A stretch of 43,669 nt of DNA from positions 1 to 43,669 of the forward strand of contig NZ_BMAQ01000043.1 of the NCBI RefSeq assembly GCF_015472005.1, written 5' to 3'. How positions within the stretch are numbered: position 1 is the first letter of the stretch; the number at the start of each line of letters is the position of its first letter. A model generated the notes under the pieces. It did not search any database. It was not told where the DNA came from and saw only the letters and a program-made list of their open reading frames with translations. Below, one piece after another: positions 18,893 to 29,171 of this stretch. This DNA is from Insulibacter thermoxylanivorax (GTDB taxonomy: Bacteria; Bacillota; Bacilli; Paenibacillales; DA-C8). The translations under genes and the position numbers were made by a program.

Positions 18893-19261
18893 ATGGGCTA
18901 TGCCAACAACTATATCATCGTCGTCATTTTTATATCATTAGGCATATTATTACCAATTATTGCGCTATCAATTGGAAGATTGCTCCGCCCGCATAAACCG
19001 AGCGAAGCGAAGGCGGAAACTTATGAGAGCGGGAATACTCCCGTTGGAGACAGCAGAGTACGCTTCAATGTACGCTATTATCTATTCGCACTGATGTTCG
19101 TTATATTCGATGTTGAGACCGCTTTCCTATATCCTTGGGCAACAGCCTATGACCAATTGGGGTTATTCGCGTTGATTGAGATGTTCATATTTGTTTCATT
19201 GCTTGTAGTAGGTTTAATATATGCATGGAAGAAGAAGGTGCTAAAATGGCATTCGATTTGA
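18893..19261 (+). CDS. nuoA: NADH-quinone oxidoreductase subunit A
   Basis: NuoA is a membrane subunit of complex I near the quinone site. The 122-residue protein has three helices and the conserved loop [20 protein letters not shown], followed by [22 protein letters not shown] precedes the start. It overlaps nuoB by 16 nt. Confidence 0.94.
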   Translation: MGYANNYIIVVIFISLGILLPIIALSIGRLLRPHKPSEAKAETYESGNTPVGDSRVRFNVRYYLFALMFVIFDVETAFLYPWATAYDQLGLFALIEMFIFVSLLVVGLIYAWKKKVLKWHSI

Positions 19262-19770
19262 GCACAGTGAAGCTGGATGATGCACAAGAGCAGCTCGAGC
19301 GCAATGTATTTCTCGGCACACTTGAACAGATCAAAGGCTGGGCGCGCAGCCATTCCCTGTGGCCGCTGCAGTTCGGTCTGGCTTGCTGCGCGATCGAAAT
19401 GATGGGAACCGGGGGCGCACACTATGATCTGGATCGCTTCGGCGTGATCTTCCGTGCATCGCCAAGACAAGCGGATGTGATGATCGTTGCCGGTACCGTT
19501 ACGAAGAAGATGGCCCCGCTTCTCCGGCGGCTGTATGACCAGATGCCGGATCCGAAGTGGGTGATCGCCATGGGTTCCTGTGCAACGGCTGGAGGTCCGT
19601 ATGTGAATTCATATTCCGTGGTGAAGGGTGTGGACCAGATTGTACCAGTGGACGTCTATATCCCAGGCTGTCCGCCGAATCCTGCAGCGCTGATCTACGG
19701 CATCAACAAATTGCAGGAGAAGATCCGCTACGAAGCTAAGACAGGGAAGCGGGTGATCCAAGATGAGTGA
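19246..19770 (+). CDS. nuoB: NADH-quinone oxidoreductase subunit B
   Basis: NuoB carries the N2 iron-sulfur cluster next to the quinone pocket. The 174-residue protein keeps the cysteine ligands in [18 protein letters not shown] and IPGCPPNP. The start inside the end of nuoA follows AGAAGGTG; an ATG seven codons earlier is possible. It overlaps nuoC by 8 nt. Confidence 0.95.
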   Translation: MAFDLSTVKLDDAQEQLERNVFLGTLEQIKGWARSHSLWPLQFGLACCAIEMMGTGGAHYDLDRFGVIFRASPRQADVMIVAGTVTKKMAPLLRRLYDQMPDPKWVIAMGSCATAGGPYVNSYSVVKGVDQIVPVDVYIPGCPPNPAALIYGINKLQEKIRYEAKTGKRVIQDE

Positions 19771-20347
19771 GGAGCAGAAGAGAGCCGAGCAGTTGGAAGA
19801 TCAGAAGCAGGCTGACCAGCAAGAGCAGAAGCAAGATCAGACAGGTGCGCAGGAAAAGAAGCCGAAGGAGCCGTCGCCGAATCAGCCGCTCCTTGATAAA
19901 GCAGCGAAGCTGATCCGCGAGCAGGTTGGCACCGAGGCCGTGGAAGAGGCGTATATCAACGAAGCGGACAGTCATCTGCCCGTTGTTGCGGTGAAGGCTT
20001 CGCACTGGTTCAGAATCGCCCAACTTCTCAAAGAAGAACTGCAGCTGGACTATCTGATCAATCTCTCGGGCGTGGACTACGAGACACATATGGAAGTGGT
20101 CTACCATATCGAGTCGTTCCAGACGGGCGAGAACTACTGTTTCAAAGTACGCACCGATCGGGAGGCGCCCAGCGTCCCGTCAGTAACCCCGGTATGGAAC
20201 ACGGCGAACTGGCCGGAACGCGAAGTCTATGATCTATTCGGGATCGATTTCCCCGGACATCCTGATCTCAGACGGATCATGATGCCGGACGACTGGGTCG
20301 GTCATCCGCTGCGCAAAGACTATGAACCGCTTGATCCGGAGGTGTGA
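19763..20347 (+). CDS. nuoC: NADH-quinone oxidoreductase subunit C with Gln-rich N-terminus
   Basis: NuoC is the 30-kDa peripheral arm subunit. The core (about residues 40-194) shows the signature [20 protein letters not shown] and ends with HPLRKDYEP. The first 38 residues are low-complexity Gln/Glu/Lys sequence, not part of the conserved fold. It lies 3 nt before nuoD. Confidence 0.93.
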   Translation: MSEEQKRAEQLEDQKQADQQEQKQDQTGAQEKKPKEPSPNQPLLDKAAKLIREQVGTEAVEEAYINEADSHLPVVAVKASHWFRIAQLLKEELQLDYLINLSGVDYETHMEVVYHIESFQTGENYCFKVRTDREAPSVPSVTPVWNTANWPEREVYDLFGIDFPGHPDLRRIMMPDDWVGHPLRKDYEPLDPEV

Positions 20348-20350
20348 CCA

Positions 20351-21451
20351 ATGGCAGTACGCACGGAAGAACTGTTACTGAACGTAGGGCCGCAGCATCC
20401 GAGTACACACGGTGTGTTTCGCATCATCGTCAAGATCGACGGCGAGGTCATCCAGGAAGCGATCCCGGTCATGGGATATTTACATAGAGGAACGGAGAAG
20501 CTTGCGGAGAATCTCAGCTATACGCAGATTATTCCCTATACGGATCGGATGGACTATCTGTCGGCTATGACGAACAATTACGTGCTGGTCTCCGCTGTTG
20601 AGAAGCTCATGCAGCTGGAGATCCCGGAGCGTGCGGAATATCTGCGCGTGATCGTCATGGAGCTGCAGCGCATCGCCAGCCACCTGGTATGGTGGGGGAC
20701 CTATCTTCTGGATATCGGAGCGATGAGTCCCTTCCTCTTCGCCTTCCGCGACCGCGAGATCATCATCGATCTGTTCAATGAACTCTGCGGTGCAAGATTG
20801 ACCTATTTTTACATGCGGGTCGGCGGCGTGAAGTGGGATGCTCCTCCAGGATGGATTGAGAAGGTAAGGGATTTCATCCCGTATATGCGCGAGCGGCTCA
20901 AGGTCTATGACGATCTGGTCAGCGGCAACGAGATCTTCCTGTCGCGGGTTAAGGGCGTCGGCCGTTATGATGCACAGACGGCGATCGATTATGGTCTGAG
21001 CGGCGCGAATCTGCGCTGTACCGGCGTGAAGCGGGATCTGCGCAAGGATCATCCATACAGCATCTATGACCAGTTCGAATTCGACGTGCCGACGCGCACC
21101 GAAGGGGATTGTTATGCACGTTATCTGGTGAGAGTTGAGGAGATCAAGGAGAGCCTGAAGATCCTCGAACAAGCCGTCGAATCCTTCCCCGAAGGACCGG
21201 TTATGGCGAAGGTTCCGCGGGTGATTCGTCCGCCGGAGGGCGAGGTCTATACCCGCGTCGAATCACCGCGCGGCGAGATCGGCTGCTATCTCGTCTCCCG
21301 CGGCAAGGACACCCCGTACCGTTTAAAGTTTAGAAGGCCGTCCTTTGTGAATCTGCAGATTCTTCCGAAATTGCTCGTCGGGGAGAGCATCACCAATCTC
21401 GTGACGATACTGGGCGGGATCGATATCGTCGTAGGGGAGGTCGACGCTTGA
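20351..21451 (+). CDS. nuoD: NADH-quinone oxidoreductase subunit D
   Basis: The 49-kDa subunit forms the quinone-binding site with NuoB. The 366-residue protein has the motifs NVGPQHPSTHGVFR, GYLHRGTEKLAE and RMDYLSAMTNNY. Its length is typical for Firmicutes. The stop overlaps the first base of nuoH. Confidence 0.96.
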   Translation: MAVRTEELLLNVGPQHPSTHGVFRIIVKIDGEVIQEAIPVMGYLHRGTEKLAENLSYTQIIPYTDRMDYLSAMTNNYVLVSAVEKLMQLEIPERAEYLRVIVMELQRIASHLVWWGTYLLDIGAMSPFLFAFRDREIIIDLFNELCGARLTYFYMRVGGVKWDAPPGWIEKVRDFIPYMRERLKVYDDLVSGNEIFLSRVKGVGRYDAQTAIDYGLSGANLRCTGVKRDLRKDHPYSIYDQFEFDVPTRTEGDCYARYLVRVEEIKESLKILEQAVESFPEGPVMAKVPRVIRPPEGEVYTRVESPRGEIGCYLVSRGKDTPYRLKFRRPSFVNLQILPKLLVGESITNLVTILGGIDIVVGEVDA

Positions 21452-22470
21452 TGGGAGAGTTACTGCTGCAGCCCCTGACATGGGGGAATTTTCTGATCTT
21501 TTTGGTCATGGCCGTTATCTTTCTCTTGATTATCCTGGGGATGGTGACATACGCCATCTATTTTGAACGGAAAATTCTCGGCTATATGCAGCTTCGTCCC
21601 GGCCCGAATCAAACCGGGAAATTCGGCCTGCTGCAAACCGTGGCCGATGTCTTGAAGCTTCTCATGAAGGAAGACACGATTCCGCAGGAAGCGGACCGGC
21701 CGCTCTTTAAACTTGCGCCTGTGATCACCTTCGTGCCTTCCTTCGTCGTGCTGGCGACGATCCCTTATTCGGAGAATCTCTACTTTGCGAATCTGGATAT
21801 CGGCGTCCTGTACTACGTGGCGCTCTCTGGACTGTCGACGATCGGCATCGTCCTCGCCGGCTGGGCGTCCAACAACAAGTATGCCTTAATCGGCGGCATG
21901 CGGTCGGGCGCACAGCTCATCAGCTACGCGATCCCGCTTGTCATCTCCGCTGTCGGTGTGGTGATGATCAGCGGTACGATGAATCTGATCGGCATCGTCG
22001 AGAGGCAGGCCGGATGGTTCTGGAACTGGAATTTCTTGACCCAGATCCTTGCTTTCATCGTCTTCATCATCGCAGCGGTTGCCGAGTTGAACCGTTCCCC
22101 CTTTGACTTGCCGGAGGCAGAGTCGGAGCTGGTGGCGGGGTACCACGTGGAGTACAGCGGGTTCCGATTTGCCTTCTTCATGCTTGCTGAGTACGTGTAT
22201 ATGATCGCGATGTCGGCGCTGATCACGGTGCTGTTCCTCGGCGGTTGGCATGCACCCGCACCGTTCCTGGCGTTTATTCCCGGCATTATATGGTTTATCA
22301 TTAAGTTTTGTTGTGTATTCTTCTTCATCATCTGGCTTCGCGGTACGATGCCGCGCATACGCGTCGACCAATTGATGAGTCTCGGATGGAAAGTGCTTCT
22401 TCCGTTGTCGCTGGCAAACATATTCATCACGGCAATCGTCATGGAGATCATCAGAGCGATCAACGGTTGA
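21451..22470 (+). CDS. nuoH: NADH-quinone oxidoreductase subunit H
   Basis: NuoH joins the peripheral and membrane arms and helps form the quinone cavity. The 339-residue protein has about eight helices and the signatures YFERKILGYMQLRPGPNQTG and ELNRSPFDLPEAESELVAGY. ATG at 21451 overlaps the nuoD stop (TGATG), with GGGGAGG upstream. Confidence 0.95.
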   Translation: MGELLLQPLTWGNFLIFLVMAVIFLLIILGMVTYAIYFERKILGYMQLRPGPNQTGKFGLLQTVADVLKLLMKEDTIPQEADRPLFKLAPVITFVPSFVVLATIPYSENLYFANLDIGVLYYVALSGLSTIGIVLAGWASNNKYALIGGMRSGAQLISYAIPLVISAVGVVMISGTMNLIGIVERQAGWFWNWNFLTQILAFIVFIIAAVAELNRSPFDLPEAESELVAGYHVEYSGFRFAFFMLAEYVYMIAMSALITVLFLGGWHAPAPFLAFIPGIIWFIIKFCCVFFFIIWLRGTMPRIRVDQLMSLGWKVLLPLSLANIFITAIVMEIIRAING

Positions 22471-22495
22471 AGTGCATAAGACAAGGGGTGATTAG

Positions 22496-22951
22496 ATGAA
22501 AGGCTTGGTCACAGGATTAGGCGTCACGCTCCGCAATATGACGAAGAAGAAAGTGACGTACAAGTATCCGCAGGAACCGCTAAAGATGCCGAACCGCTTC
22601 CGCGGCATCCAGCACTTCGATCCGGACAAATGCATCGTCTGCAACCAGTGTGCCCGCATCTGTCCGACGCAGTGCATCAGCTTGACCGGTAAGAAGAACC
22701 CGGACCCCGAGAGCAAGGTGAAGCTGGTCATCGATACCTTTGATCTAAACTTCGAGATCTGCATCCTGTGCGATCTGTGCACAGAGGTTTGTCCAACGGA
22801 AGCCATCGTCATGACGAACAATTTCGAGCTGTCCGTCTACAGCCGGGATGAGCTTTACAAGGACAAGGAATGGCTGGCTGCTAACAACACGAATATCCGG
22901 GAAGAGAACAATGTTTCCTTGCTCAAGGCCAAAAAAGGAGGCGCCGATTAA
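22496..22951 (+). CDS. nuoI: NADH-quinone oxidoreductase subunit I
   Basis: NuoI carries two 4Fe-4S clusters (N6a and N6b) that pass electrons to N2. Both cysteine motifs are intact: CIVCNQCARICP and CILCDLCTEVCP. At 151 residues it is a normal length. AAGGGGTG lies before the ATG. Confidence 0.95.
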   Translation: MKGLVTGLGVTLRNMTKKKVTYKYPQEPLKMPNRFRGIQHFDPDKCIVCNQCARICPTQCISLTGKKNPDPESKVKLVIDTFDLNFEICILCDLCTEVCPTEAIVMTNNFELSVYSRDELYKDKEWLAANNTNIREENNVSLLKAKKGGAD

Positions 22952-22954
22952 TCG

Positions 22955-23491
22955 ATGATCCAGCAATTGTTCAGCAACATCATCCATTTCTTCGGAAGCG
23001 GCACGAATGTCGGATTCATGATCTTAGCCCTTCTCGCGATCGGCGGAGCTGTGTTCATGCTGAACTTTACGAAGGTCATCCATATGGTGATCTCGATCGC
23101 CGTAACGTTCATCAGCATAGCCGGTATCTACATCCTGCTGCAGGCGGAATTCGTCGCGGTCGCGCAGATCCTGATCTATGCCGGGGCGATAACGATCATG
23201 ATGATCTTCGGCATCATGATGACGAATCATCAAGAGATCGATCAGTCCACTGGCAGACCGCTGCATCATGCCCTCGTGATCGTGGGATGCGTGGGGCTCT
23301 TCGCACTCATCTTCTATGCGATCCAGCAGGGAACGTTCCGGACACAAGTGGTGGACTTGGCGGAAAACAACACCAAGAATATCGGCCTGGAATTGTTTAC
23401 GGAGCATGTCATTCCATTCGAATTGATGTCGGTGCTGCTGACGGTTGCCTTCATCGGGGCGATTATCATCGCGAAGCGGGAGGAGGACTAG
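22955..23491 (+). CDS. nuoJ: NADH-quinone oxidoreductase subunit J
   Basis: The 178-residue membrane subunit has about five helices and the conserved [20 protein letters not shown] segment, which contains the pi-bulge helix of the proton path. AAAAGGAGGCG precedes the start. Confidence 0.94.
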   Translation: MIQQLFSNIIHFFGSGTNVGFMILALLAIGGAVFMLNFTKVIHMVISIAVTFISIAGIYILLQAEFVAVAQILIYAGAITIMMIFGIMMTNHQEIDQSTGRPLHHALVIVGCVGLFALIFYAIQQGTFRTQVVDLAENNTKNIGLELFTEHVIPFELMSVLLTVAFIGAIIIAKREED

Positions 23492-23495
23492 GCCT

Positions 23496-23804
23496 ATGAA
23501 TGTTGTTTCACCATATCTGATCCTGGCCGCGATCTTGTTCTGTATCGGGCTGTACGGCGCCTTGACGAAGCGAAGTGCGATCATCGTCCTGTTGTCCGTG
23601 GAACTGATGCTCACAGCGGTAAATCTCAATCTGGTGGCATTCTCCAAATGGGGACCCTTGCCCAATCTGAAAGGACAGATCTTCGCATTGTTCAACATGA
23701 CGATTGCTGCTGCAGAAGTCGCTGTCGGCATTGCGATTCTGATCGCTTACTTCCGCAGCAAGAAGACGACGGATGTTCGCAGCATGGATTCGTTGAAGCG
23801 CTGA
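23496..23804 (+). CDS. nuoK: NADH-quinone oxidoreductase subunit K
   Basis: The 102-residue protein has three helices and two conserved membrane glutamates ([12 protein letters not shown] and [11 protein letters not shown]) needed for proton translocation. The start at 23496 follows GGGAGGAGG and lies just after the nuoJ stop. Confidence 0.94.
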   Translation: MNVVSPYLILAAILFCIGLYGALTKRSAIIVLLSVELMLTAVNLNLVAFSKWGPLPNLKGQIFALFNMTIAAAEVAVGIAILIAYFRSKKTTDVRSMDSLKR

Positions 23805-23849
23805 GTCTTAGTCTGATCCTAAACCTAACGTTAGGAGGCTAAACCGATC

Positions 23850-25736
23850 ATGGAAGCTATTTATGCACAATATGCATGGCTGGTACCGCTGTTTCCGCTG
23901 GTTGCATACCTGGTGCTGGTGGCAACAGGGCGTACGGCTAACCGATCCGGCCCGCTGATCGGGATTACGGCTGTGCTGGCATCCTTCGCCTTCGCTCTGC
24001 TCGTCCTGTTCGAGCAGATGAGCGAGGGCGGCGCGGCTTATGTGTGGAATGATCTGGATTGGATCCAAGCGGGAAGCTTTACTCTGGCGATGGGCTTCGA
24101 GGTGAACCCGCTGAATGCGCTGATGCTTGCGGTCGTTACCTTCGTCAGTTTGCTCGTTCAGATCTATTCATTGGGCTATATGAAGGATGATTCGCGCATC
24201 GCGGTGTTCTATTCCTATATCGCTCTGTTTACGTTCTCGATGCTCGGTCTCGTCCTCTCTGTGAACCTGATCCAACTGTACATATTCTGGGAGCTTGTCG
24301 GCGTATGCTCGTTCCTGCTGATCGGCTTCTGGTATGAGAGACCAGCGGCCAGAGCGGCTGCGAAGAAGGCGTTCATCGTCACGAGGATCGGCGATGCAGG
24401 CCTCCTGATTGCGATCTTGATGCTCGTCTGGCATATGCCGGGGCATGCGCTGGACTTCACGAGCATCGCCAACGCCTTCGCGAACGGCGATATCTCGGGG
24501 AACCTGGCCACATGGACGGCCGTGCTCATCTTCCTGGGTGCCGTCGGCAAGTCCGGGCAGTTTCCGCTGCATACCTGGCTGCCGGATGCGATGGAAGGTC
24601 CGACGCCGATCAGTGCCCTGATCCACGCAGCGACGATGGTGGCGGCGGGCGTGTACCTCGTGGCTCGCACCTATCCGATCTTCCTTGCTTCGGAGGCTGC
24701 TTTGCATGTCGTTGCCTATGTCGGTGCGTTTACAGCGATCTTCGCTGCCTGCATCGCGCTGACCCAACAGGATATCAAGCGGGTGCTGGCCTATTCCACG
24801 ATCAGCCAGCTGGGTTATATGATGATGGCGCTGGGGATCGAAGCCTATGCGGCCGGTATCTTCCATCTGTTCACCCATGCCTTCTTTAAGGCCTTGTTAT
24901 TCCTGGCTGCCGGCTGCATCATCCATATGCTGCAAGAGCAGAACATCTTCAAGATGGGCGGCTTGTTCCGCAGGATGAGGATGACCGGCTGGACCTTCCT
25001 CATCGGTGCGCTGGCGCTTTCGGGCATCTTTCCGCTGTCCGGTTTCTGGTCGAAGGATGCGATCCTGGCAGCGGCTTATGATGCGGACCCGGTGTTGTTC
25101 TGGATCGGTTTGATCACCGCGTTCTTAACAGCTCTGTATATGGCTAGATTGTTCTTCTTGGTCTTCACCGGTTCGCCGGCGGCGCAGTCGAAGGCAGCGA
25201 AGGCCGAGGAGGCGCCTGCGGTGATGACCGTGCCGCTCATCATCCTGGCGATCTTCTCGATCGGCGCAGGCTTCGTCAATATCCCCGGAGCGGATCAGAT
25301 GGCTGTGTGGCTTACCGGGGAAGCACAAGCTGCGCATCACAGTTTGCTGGTGATCGTGCTGTCAACGGTCGCTGCGCTCCTCGGCATCCTGACCGGCTTG
25401 CTGATCTACGGGAAACAGCCGGGCTCTTATGAACGGATCGCCAAGCGTGTACCATGGCTGTATCAGCTGTCGTACCGCAAGTTCTATATCGATGAACTGT
25501 ATGATTACGGGATCGTCAGACCGCTGCGCGTGTTCGGATATTTCTTGCATCTGTTCGATGAATTCATCGTCGACGGCATCGTTCGGCTGATTGCGAATGT
25601 AACCACGGCGATCGGCAGAACCGGCACCAGATTACAGAATGGGCAGCTGCAGACCTATGGCCTTGTGTCCTTGTTGGGCGTCGTACTCTTAGCTGTCGCA
25701 TTCGTAGGATGGAGGTTTATCGTCTATGCTGGATAA
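23850..25736 (+). CDS. nuoL: NADH-quinone oxidoreductase subunit L
   Basis: NuoL is the distal antiporter-like proton pump. The 628-residue protein has about 15 or 16 helices and the signatures FWELVGVCSFLLIGFWY, GAVGKSGQFPLHTWLPDAME and FHLFTHAFFKALLFLAAG. The C-terminal extension includes the lateral helix region (KFYIDELYDYGIVRPLRVFG). TAGGAGG precedes the start. It overlaps nuoM by 11 nt. Confidence 0.96.
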   Translation: MEAIYAQYAWLVPLFPLVAYLVLVATGRTANRSGPLIGITAVLASFAFALLVLFEQMSEGGAAYVWNDLDWIQAGSFTLAMGFEVNPLNALMLAVVTFVSLLVQIYSLGYMKDDSRIAVFYSYIALFTFSMLGLVLSVNLIQLYIFWELVGVCSFLLIGFWYERPAARAAAKKAFIVTRIGDAGLLIAILMLVWHMPGHALDFTSIANAFANGDISGNLATWTAVLIFLGAVGKSGQFPLHTWLPDAMEGPTPISALIHAATMVAAGVYLVARTYPIFLASEAALHVVAYVGAFTAIFAACIALTQQDIKRVLAYSTISQLGYMMMALGIEAYAAGIFHLFTHAFFKALLFLAAGCIIHMLQEQNIFKMGGLFRRMRMTGWTFLIGALALSGIFPLSGFWSKDAILAAAYDADPVLFWIGLITAFLTALYMARLFFLVFTGSPAAQSKAAKAEEAPAVMTVPLIILAIFSIGAGFVNIPGADQMAVWLTGEAQAAHHSLLVIVLSTVAALLGILTGLLIYGKQPGSYERIAKRVPWLYQLSYRKFYIDELYDYGIVRPLRVFGYFLHLFDEFIVDGIVRLIANVTTAIGRTGTRLQNGQLQTYGLVSLLGVVLLAVAFVGWRFIVYAG

Positions 25737-27318
25737 TCTACCGATTCTGTCGATGTTGATCTTCTCTCCGCTGGTCGGCGTCCTGATCCTGGCCTTGATC
25801 CGCAGCGAGCACGGCCGGGCGCTGCGCATCGTCGGTGTGGCAGCAACGGCGCTGCCGCTGGCGCTGGCGATCTGGATGCTCAGCGGCTTCGACTTCTCGG
25901 GCGGCCGGCAGTTTGCAGAACAAGCTGTGTGGATTCATCTGCCGCTGCCGCCGTTATATGAAGGAGTACCCCATTACGTACAACTGAACTATTCATTGGT
26001 CGTTGACGGGATCTCGGCAGCCTTGATCTTCTTGACAACCTTGGTTGCTATGATGGCCGCTTTGGCCTCGCTCGGCCATATCAAGAAGCGGTGGAAGGCG
26101 TTCTATATCTGGTTCCTGCTGCTTGAGACGGGGATGCTCGGGGTGTTCGCGGCACAGGACTTGTTCTTATTCTTCATCTTCTTCGAATTGACCTTGGTCC
26201 CGCTGTATTTCTTGATCGGCATCTGGGGATACAAGGAACGCGAGCGAACGGCCAACAAGTTCCTTATCTACAATGGGATCGGCTCGGCTTTGATGCTGTT
26301 GGCCTTCATCATCCTGATCGCAAACCCTGGATTCATTGCCGGGAGCAAGGAACATGTATACACAAGTGAGATGGATGTCATTCAGTATAATCTAGAGCAT
26401 GCTGATCTTCATCTTGATTCGCAGTCTCAAGAGCTTCATTATAAGCCGGCGAAAGTTTTGCTTCCAGAAACGAAGACGTTCGTTTTCTTCCTGATCCTGC
26501 TGGCCTTCGGCATCAAGCTTCCGGCATTCCCGTTCCATACGTGGATGCTTAGAGTGCATGCTGAAGCGCCGCCCAGCGCTGTCATGATCCACTCCGGGAT
26601 CTTGCTGAAGATCGGAGCTTACGGGCTGATCCGCTTCGGCTTGGAGCTGTTCCCCGGGCACATGGAGCAGTACGCGCTTCTGATCGCCGTGTTCGGAGTG
26701 ATCAACATCTTATACGGGGCTGTACTGGCACTCGTGCAGAGCGATCTCAAGCTGGTGCTGGCTTATTCCAGCGTCAGTCATATGGGCGTGGTGCTGCTGG
26801 GGATTGCGGCGTTGAATGAGACAGGATTGGAGGGAGCCGTCTTCCAGCTTGTCTCTCACGGTCTCATCTCGGCTCTGATGTTCTTAATCGTCGGCAGTCT
26901 CTATGAGCGGACGGAGACGACGTCGCTGGAGAAGCTAGGCGGACTGGCCAAGGCGATGCCCTTCATGTGCGGCATCTTCTTGCTCGGCGGTCTGGCTCTT
27001 CTCGGATTGCCGGGACTGTCCGGGTTTATCAGCGAGCTGTTGGCCTTCGTCGGACTCTTCGATTCGATGCCGGTGCTGACCATCCTGGGCGTCCTCGGCA
27101 TCATCCTGGCGGCGGCTTATGTGCTGCGCGCTGTGATGCGCATCTCCTACGGGCTGATGGACGATCGGTACGCGGAAGTCAAGGATGCGCGGCTTAGCGA
27201 AGCGATTCCGATGATCGTGCTGGTCGCATTCATCGTGCTCATCGGCATCTATCCGGCGGTGCTCAGCGAGACGATCGGAACAGCCGTGACCGATATCATA
27301 CATGGGATAGGGGGTTAG
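25726..27318 (+). CDS. nuoM: NADH-quinone oxidoreductase subunit M
   Basis: NuoM is the second antiporter-like pump. It has the FFIFFELTLVPLYFLIGIWG segment with the key glutamate, and LPAFPFHTWMLRVHAEAPPS. A hydrophilic loop of about 50 residues (from NPGFIAGSKEH to PETKTF) interrupts the helices around residue 210. The start lies inside the nuoL end, after GATGGAGG. Confidence 0.95.
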   Translation: MLDNLPILSMLIFSPLVGVLILALIRSEHGRALRIVGVAATALPLALAIWMLSGFDFSGGRQFAEQAVWIHLPLPPLYEGVPHYVQLNYSLVVDGISAALIFLTTLVAMMAALASLGHIKKRWKAFYIWFLLLETGMLGVFAAQDLFLFFIFFELTLVPLYFLIGIWGYKERERTANKFLIYNGIGSALMLLAFIILIANPGFIAGSKEHVYTSEMDVIQYNLEHADLHLDSQSQELHYKPAKVLLPETKTFVFFLILLAFGIKLPAFPFHTWMLRVHAEAPPSAVMIHSGILLKIGAYGLIRFGLELFPGHMEQYALLIAVFGVINILYGAVLALVQSDLKLVLAYSSVSHMGVVLLGIAALNETGLEGAVFQLVSHGLISALMFLIVGSLYERTETTSLEKLGGLAKAMPFMCGIFLLGGLALLGLPGLSGFISELLAFVGLFDSMPVLTILGVLGIILAAAYVLRAVMRISYGLMDDRYAEVKDARLSEAIPMIVLVAFIVLIGIYPAVLSETIGTAVTDIIHGIGG

Positions 27319-27322
27319 ACCG

Positions 27323-28879
27323 ATGGAACGGCTGCAAGCGAGCGATTTGATCTATCTGGCGCCGGAGTTGACGCTGGTCATCTCGGCGATCGTCATCAGC
27401 TTGATCGACCTGCTGTTGCCGAGGCGGATCAATCGGGATCTGATCGGCTGGTTGTCCCTGCTCGGGATCGCCGGGTCTGCGGCATTTGTGGTGTTCCACG
27501 CGATGCCTCTAGTGAACGGAAGTGACAGCCAGACCATTTCACTGCTCTATGACAGCTATCGGGTCGATGACTTCGCGAATATCCTGAAGTTAATCCTGCT
27601 GGGCGGCGGAGTCTTGATCACTTTGATGAGCATCGGAGCAGTTAAGGATAGTGATATTCAGCACCGGGGTGAGTATTACTATCTGCTCCTGCCGGCGCTG
27701 ATCGGCGGGATGATCATGGCCTCTTCGGCGGAATTGATCACGTTGTATGTGGGGCTGGAGGTGCTGAGCATCACCTCCTATATTCTGGTGGCCCTGCGAA
27801 AAAATCATACAGGAGCGACGGAAGGCGCGTTTAAGTACCTGGTAACGGGCAGCATCGCCTCAGCGTTCATCTTGTACGGCATGTCCTTCTTATACGGTAT
27901 AACTTCAACGACGCAGATTCAGTACATGCGGCACATGTTGGATGTGGATTCTTCCATCTTCCCGCTGCTTTATATCAGTTATATCCTGATGATCGGCGGT
28001 TTCGCATTCAAGATCGCGGCGGCTCCGTTCCACACTTGGGCAGCAGACGTGTATCAGGGCGCCGCCACGCCGGTAACCACATTCCTGGCTGCGGTCTCAA
28101 AGGCGGCGGGTTTTGCCATCCTGTTCCGCGTCGTTTATGTCACTTTCTTTGGCTTGGGATCGAATACAATTGTACCTGTCCATCATGATTTGTTCTCCGT
28201 GCTCATGGTGCTGGCGGCAGCAGCTATGATCCTGGGGAATACGATGGCTCTGAAGGAGAAGAATATCAAACGTCTAATGGCATATTCAGGTGTAGCGAAC
28301 GCGGGTTATCTGCTCGTGCCGATCCTGAATCATCCCTTGCCGATCCTAAATGATCCTTACTTCCTTTATCACACTACTAAGCATGAGTCGATGTTTTCGG
28401 AATTCATCTATTATCTGATCGCCTATGTTCTGATGAATATCGGCATGTTTGCAGCGATCATGATGGTGACGGGCAAATCGCGCAACGAAGAACTGAGCGC
28501 CTTCGCAGGGCTCTACTATCGGGCGCCGGCGACGGCCGCGGCGATCATCCTCATCGTGCTCTCATTGGCAGGGATTCCGATCACCGGCGGCTTCTTCGGC
28601 AAGTTCTTCATCCTGTTCGGCACGATACAGTCACAGATTTACTGGTTAGCCGCAGTGATGATCATTACGAGTGTTATCTCATATTACTATTACTTCGCGA
28701 TTGTGCGGCAGATGTTTATGCGCTCGTCGTTCCACGCTGCAGAGCTGACGAGAACCATTCCGCTCACCGCCGTGCTCTGGATCTGTGCTTTGGCGGGCGT
28801 GCTTATGGGCTTCTTCCCGCAATGGCTCGTCGGTGCGATCGAATCGATCTTCCATTATGGTTACGATCTGTTCGGCTGA
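27323..28879 (+). CDS. nuoN: NADH-quinone oxidoreductase subunit N
   Basis: NuoN is the third antiporter-like pump, next to NuoK. The 518-residue protein has 14 or so helices, the LYVGLEVLSITSYILVAL segment with its glutamate, FKIAAAPFHTWAADVYQGA and the ALKEKNIKRLMAYSGVANAG segment. It is the last nuo gene, followed by a strong terminator. Confidence 0.95.
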   Translation: MERLQASDLIYLAPELTLVISAIVISLIDLLLPRRINRDLIGWLSLLGIAGSAAFVVFHAMPLVNGSDSQTISLLYDSYRVDDFANILKLILLGGGVLITLMSIGAVKDSDIQHRGEYYYLLLPALIGGMIMASSAELITLYVGLEVLSITSYILVALRKNHTGATEGAFKYLVTGSIASAFILYGMSFLYGITSTTQIQYMRHMLDVDSSIFPLLYISYILMIGGFAFKIAAAPFHTWAADVYQGAATPVTTFLAAVSKAAGFAILFRVVYVTFFGLGSNTIVPVHHDLFSVLMVLAAAAMILGNTMALKEKNIKRLMAYSGVANAGYLLVPILNHPLPILNDPYFLYHTTKHESMFSEFIYYLIAYVLMNIGMFAAIMMVTGKSRNEELSAFAGLYYRAPATAAAIILIVLSLAGIPITGGFFGKFFILFGTIQSQIYWLAAVMIITSVISYYYYFAIVRQMFMRSSFHAAELTRTIPLTAVLWICALAGVLMGFFPQWLVGAIESIFHYGYDLFG

Positions 28880-28963
28880 CGGGCAGATGATGGATGGGCG
28901 GCGGATGACGAATGGCGGTTCGATATGAGGACAAGTCACTGAGCGGCATATGACCTATTAGCT

Positions 28964-29010
28964 AAGGATCAGCTTTGCTCGAGTATGAGGAGCAGGGCTG
29001 ATCTTTTTTT
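28964..29010 (+). terminator. Terminator of the nuo operon
   Basis: GATCAGC (28967-28973) pairs with GCTGATC (28997-29003), and TGCTC pairs with GAGCA inside it. Seven T residues follow. The remaining DNA up to the protease gene is AT-rich; a TATGAT near 29073 may be a minus-10 box, but I see no good minus-35 partner. Confidence 0.92.
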
Positions 29011-29171
29011 CGAAATCTGTCGAAAAGTTTCCCTTTGCCAATGGATTTCTAATGTTTCAGGTCGACAAATTTGATATGATAGGAATGATAAACCTTTATT
29101 AAATATTAGCAGGTTTTCCTAATGTTAAAGCGAATCATTAATAGATCATTGTGATAAAGGTTGAACGCCCT

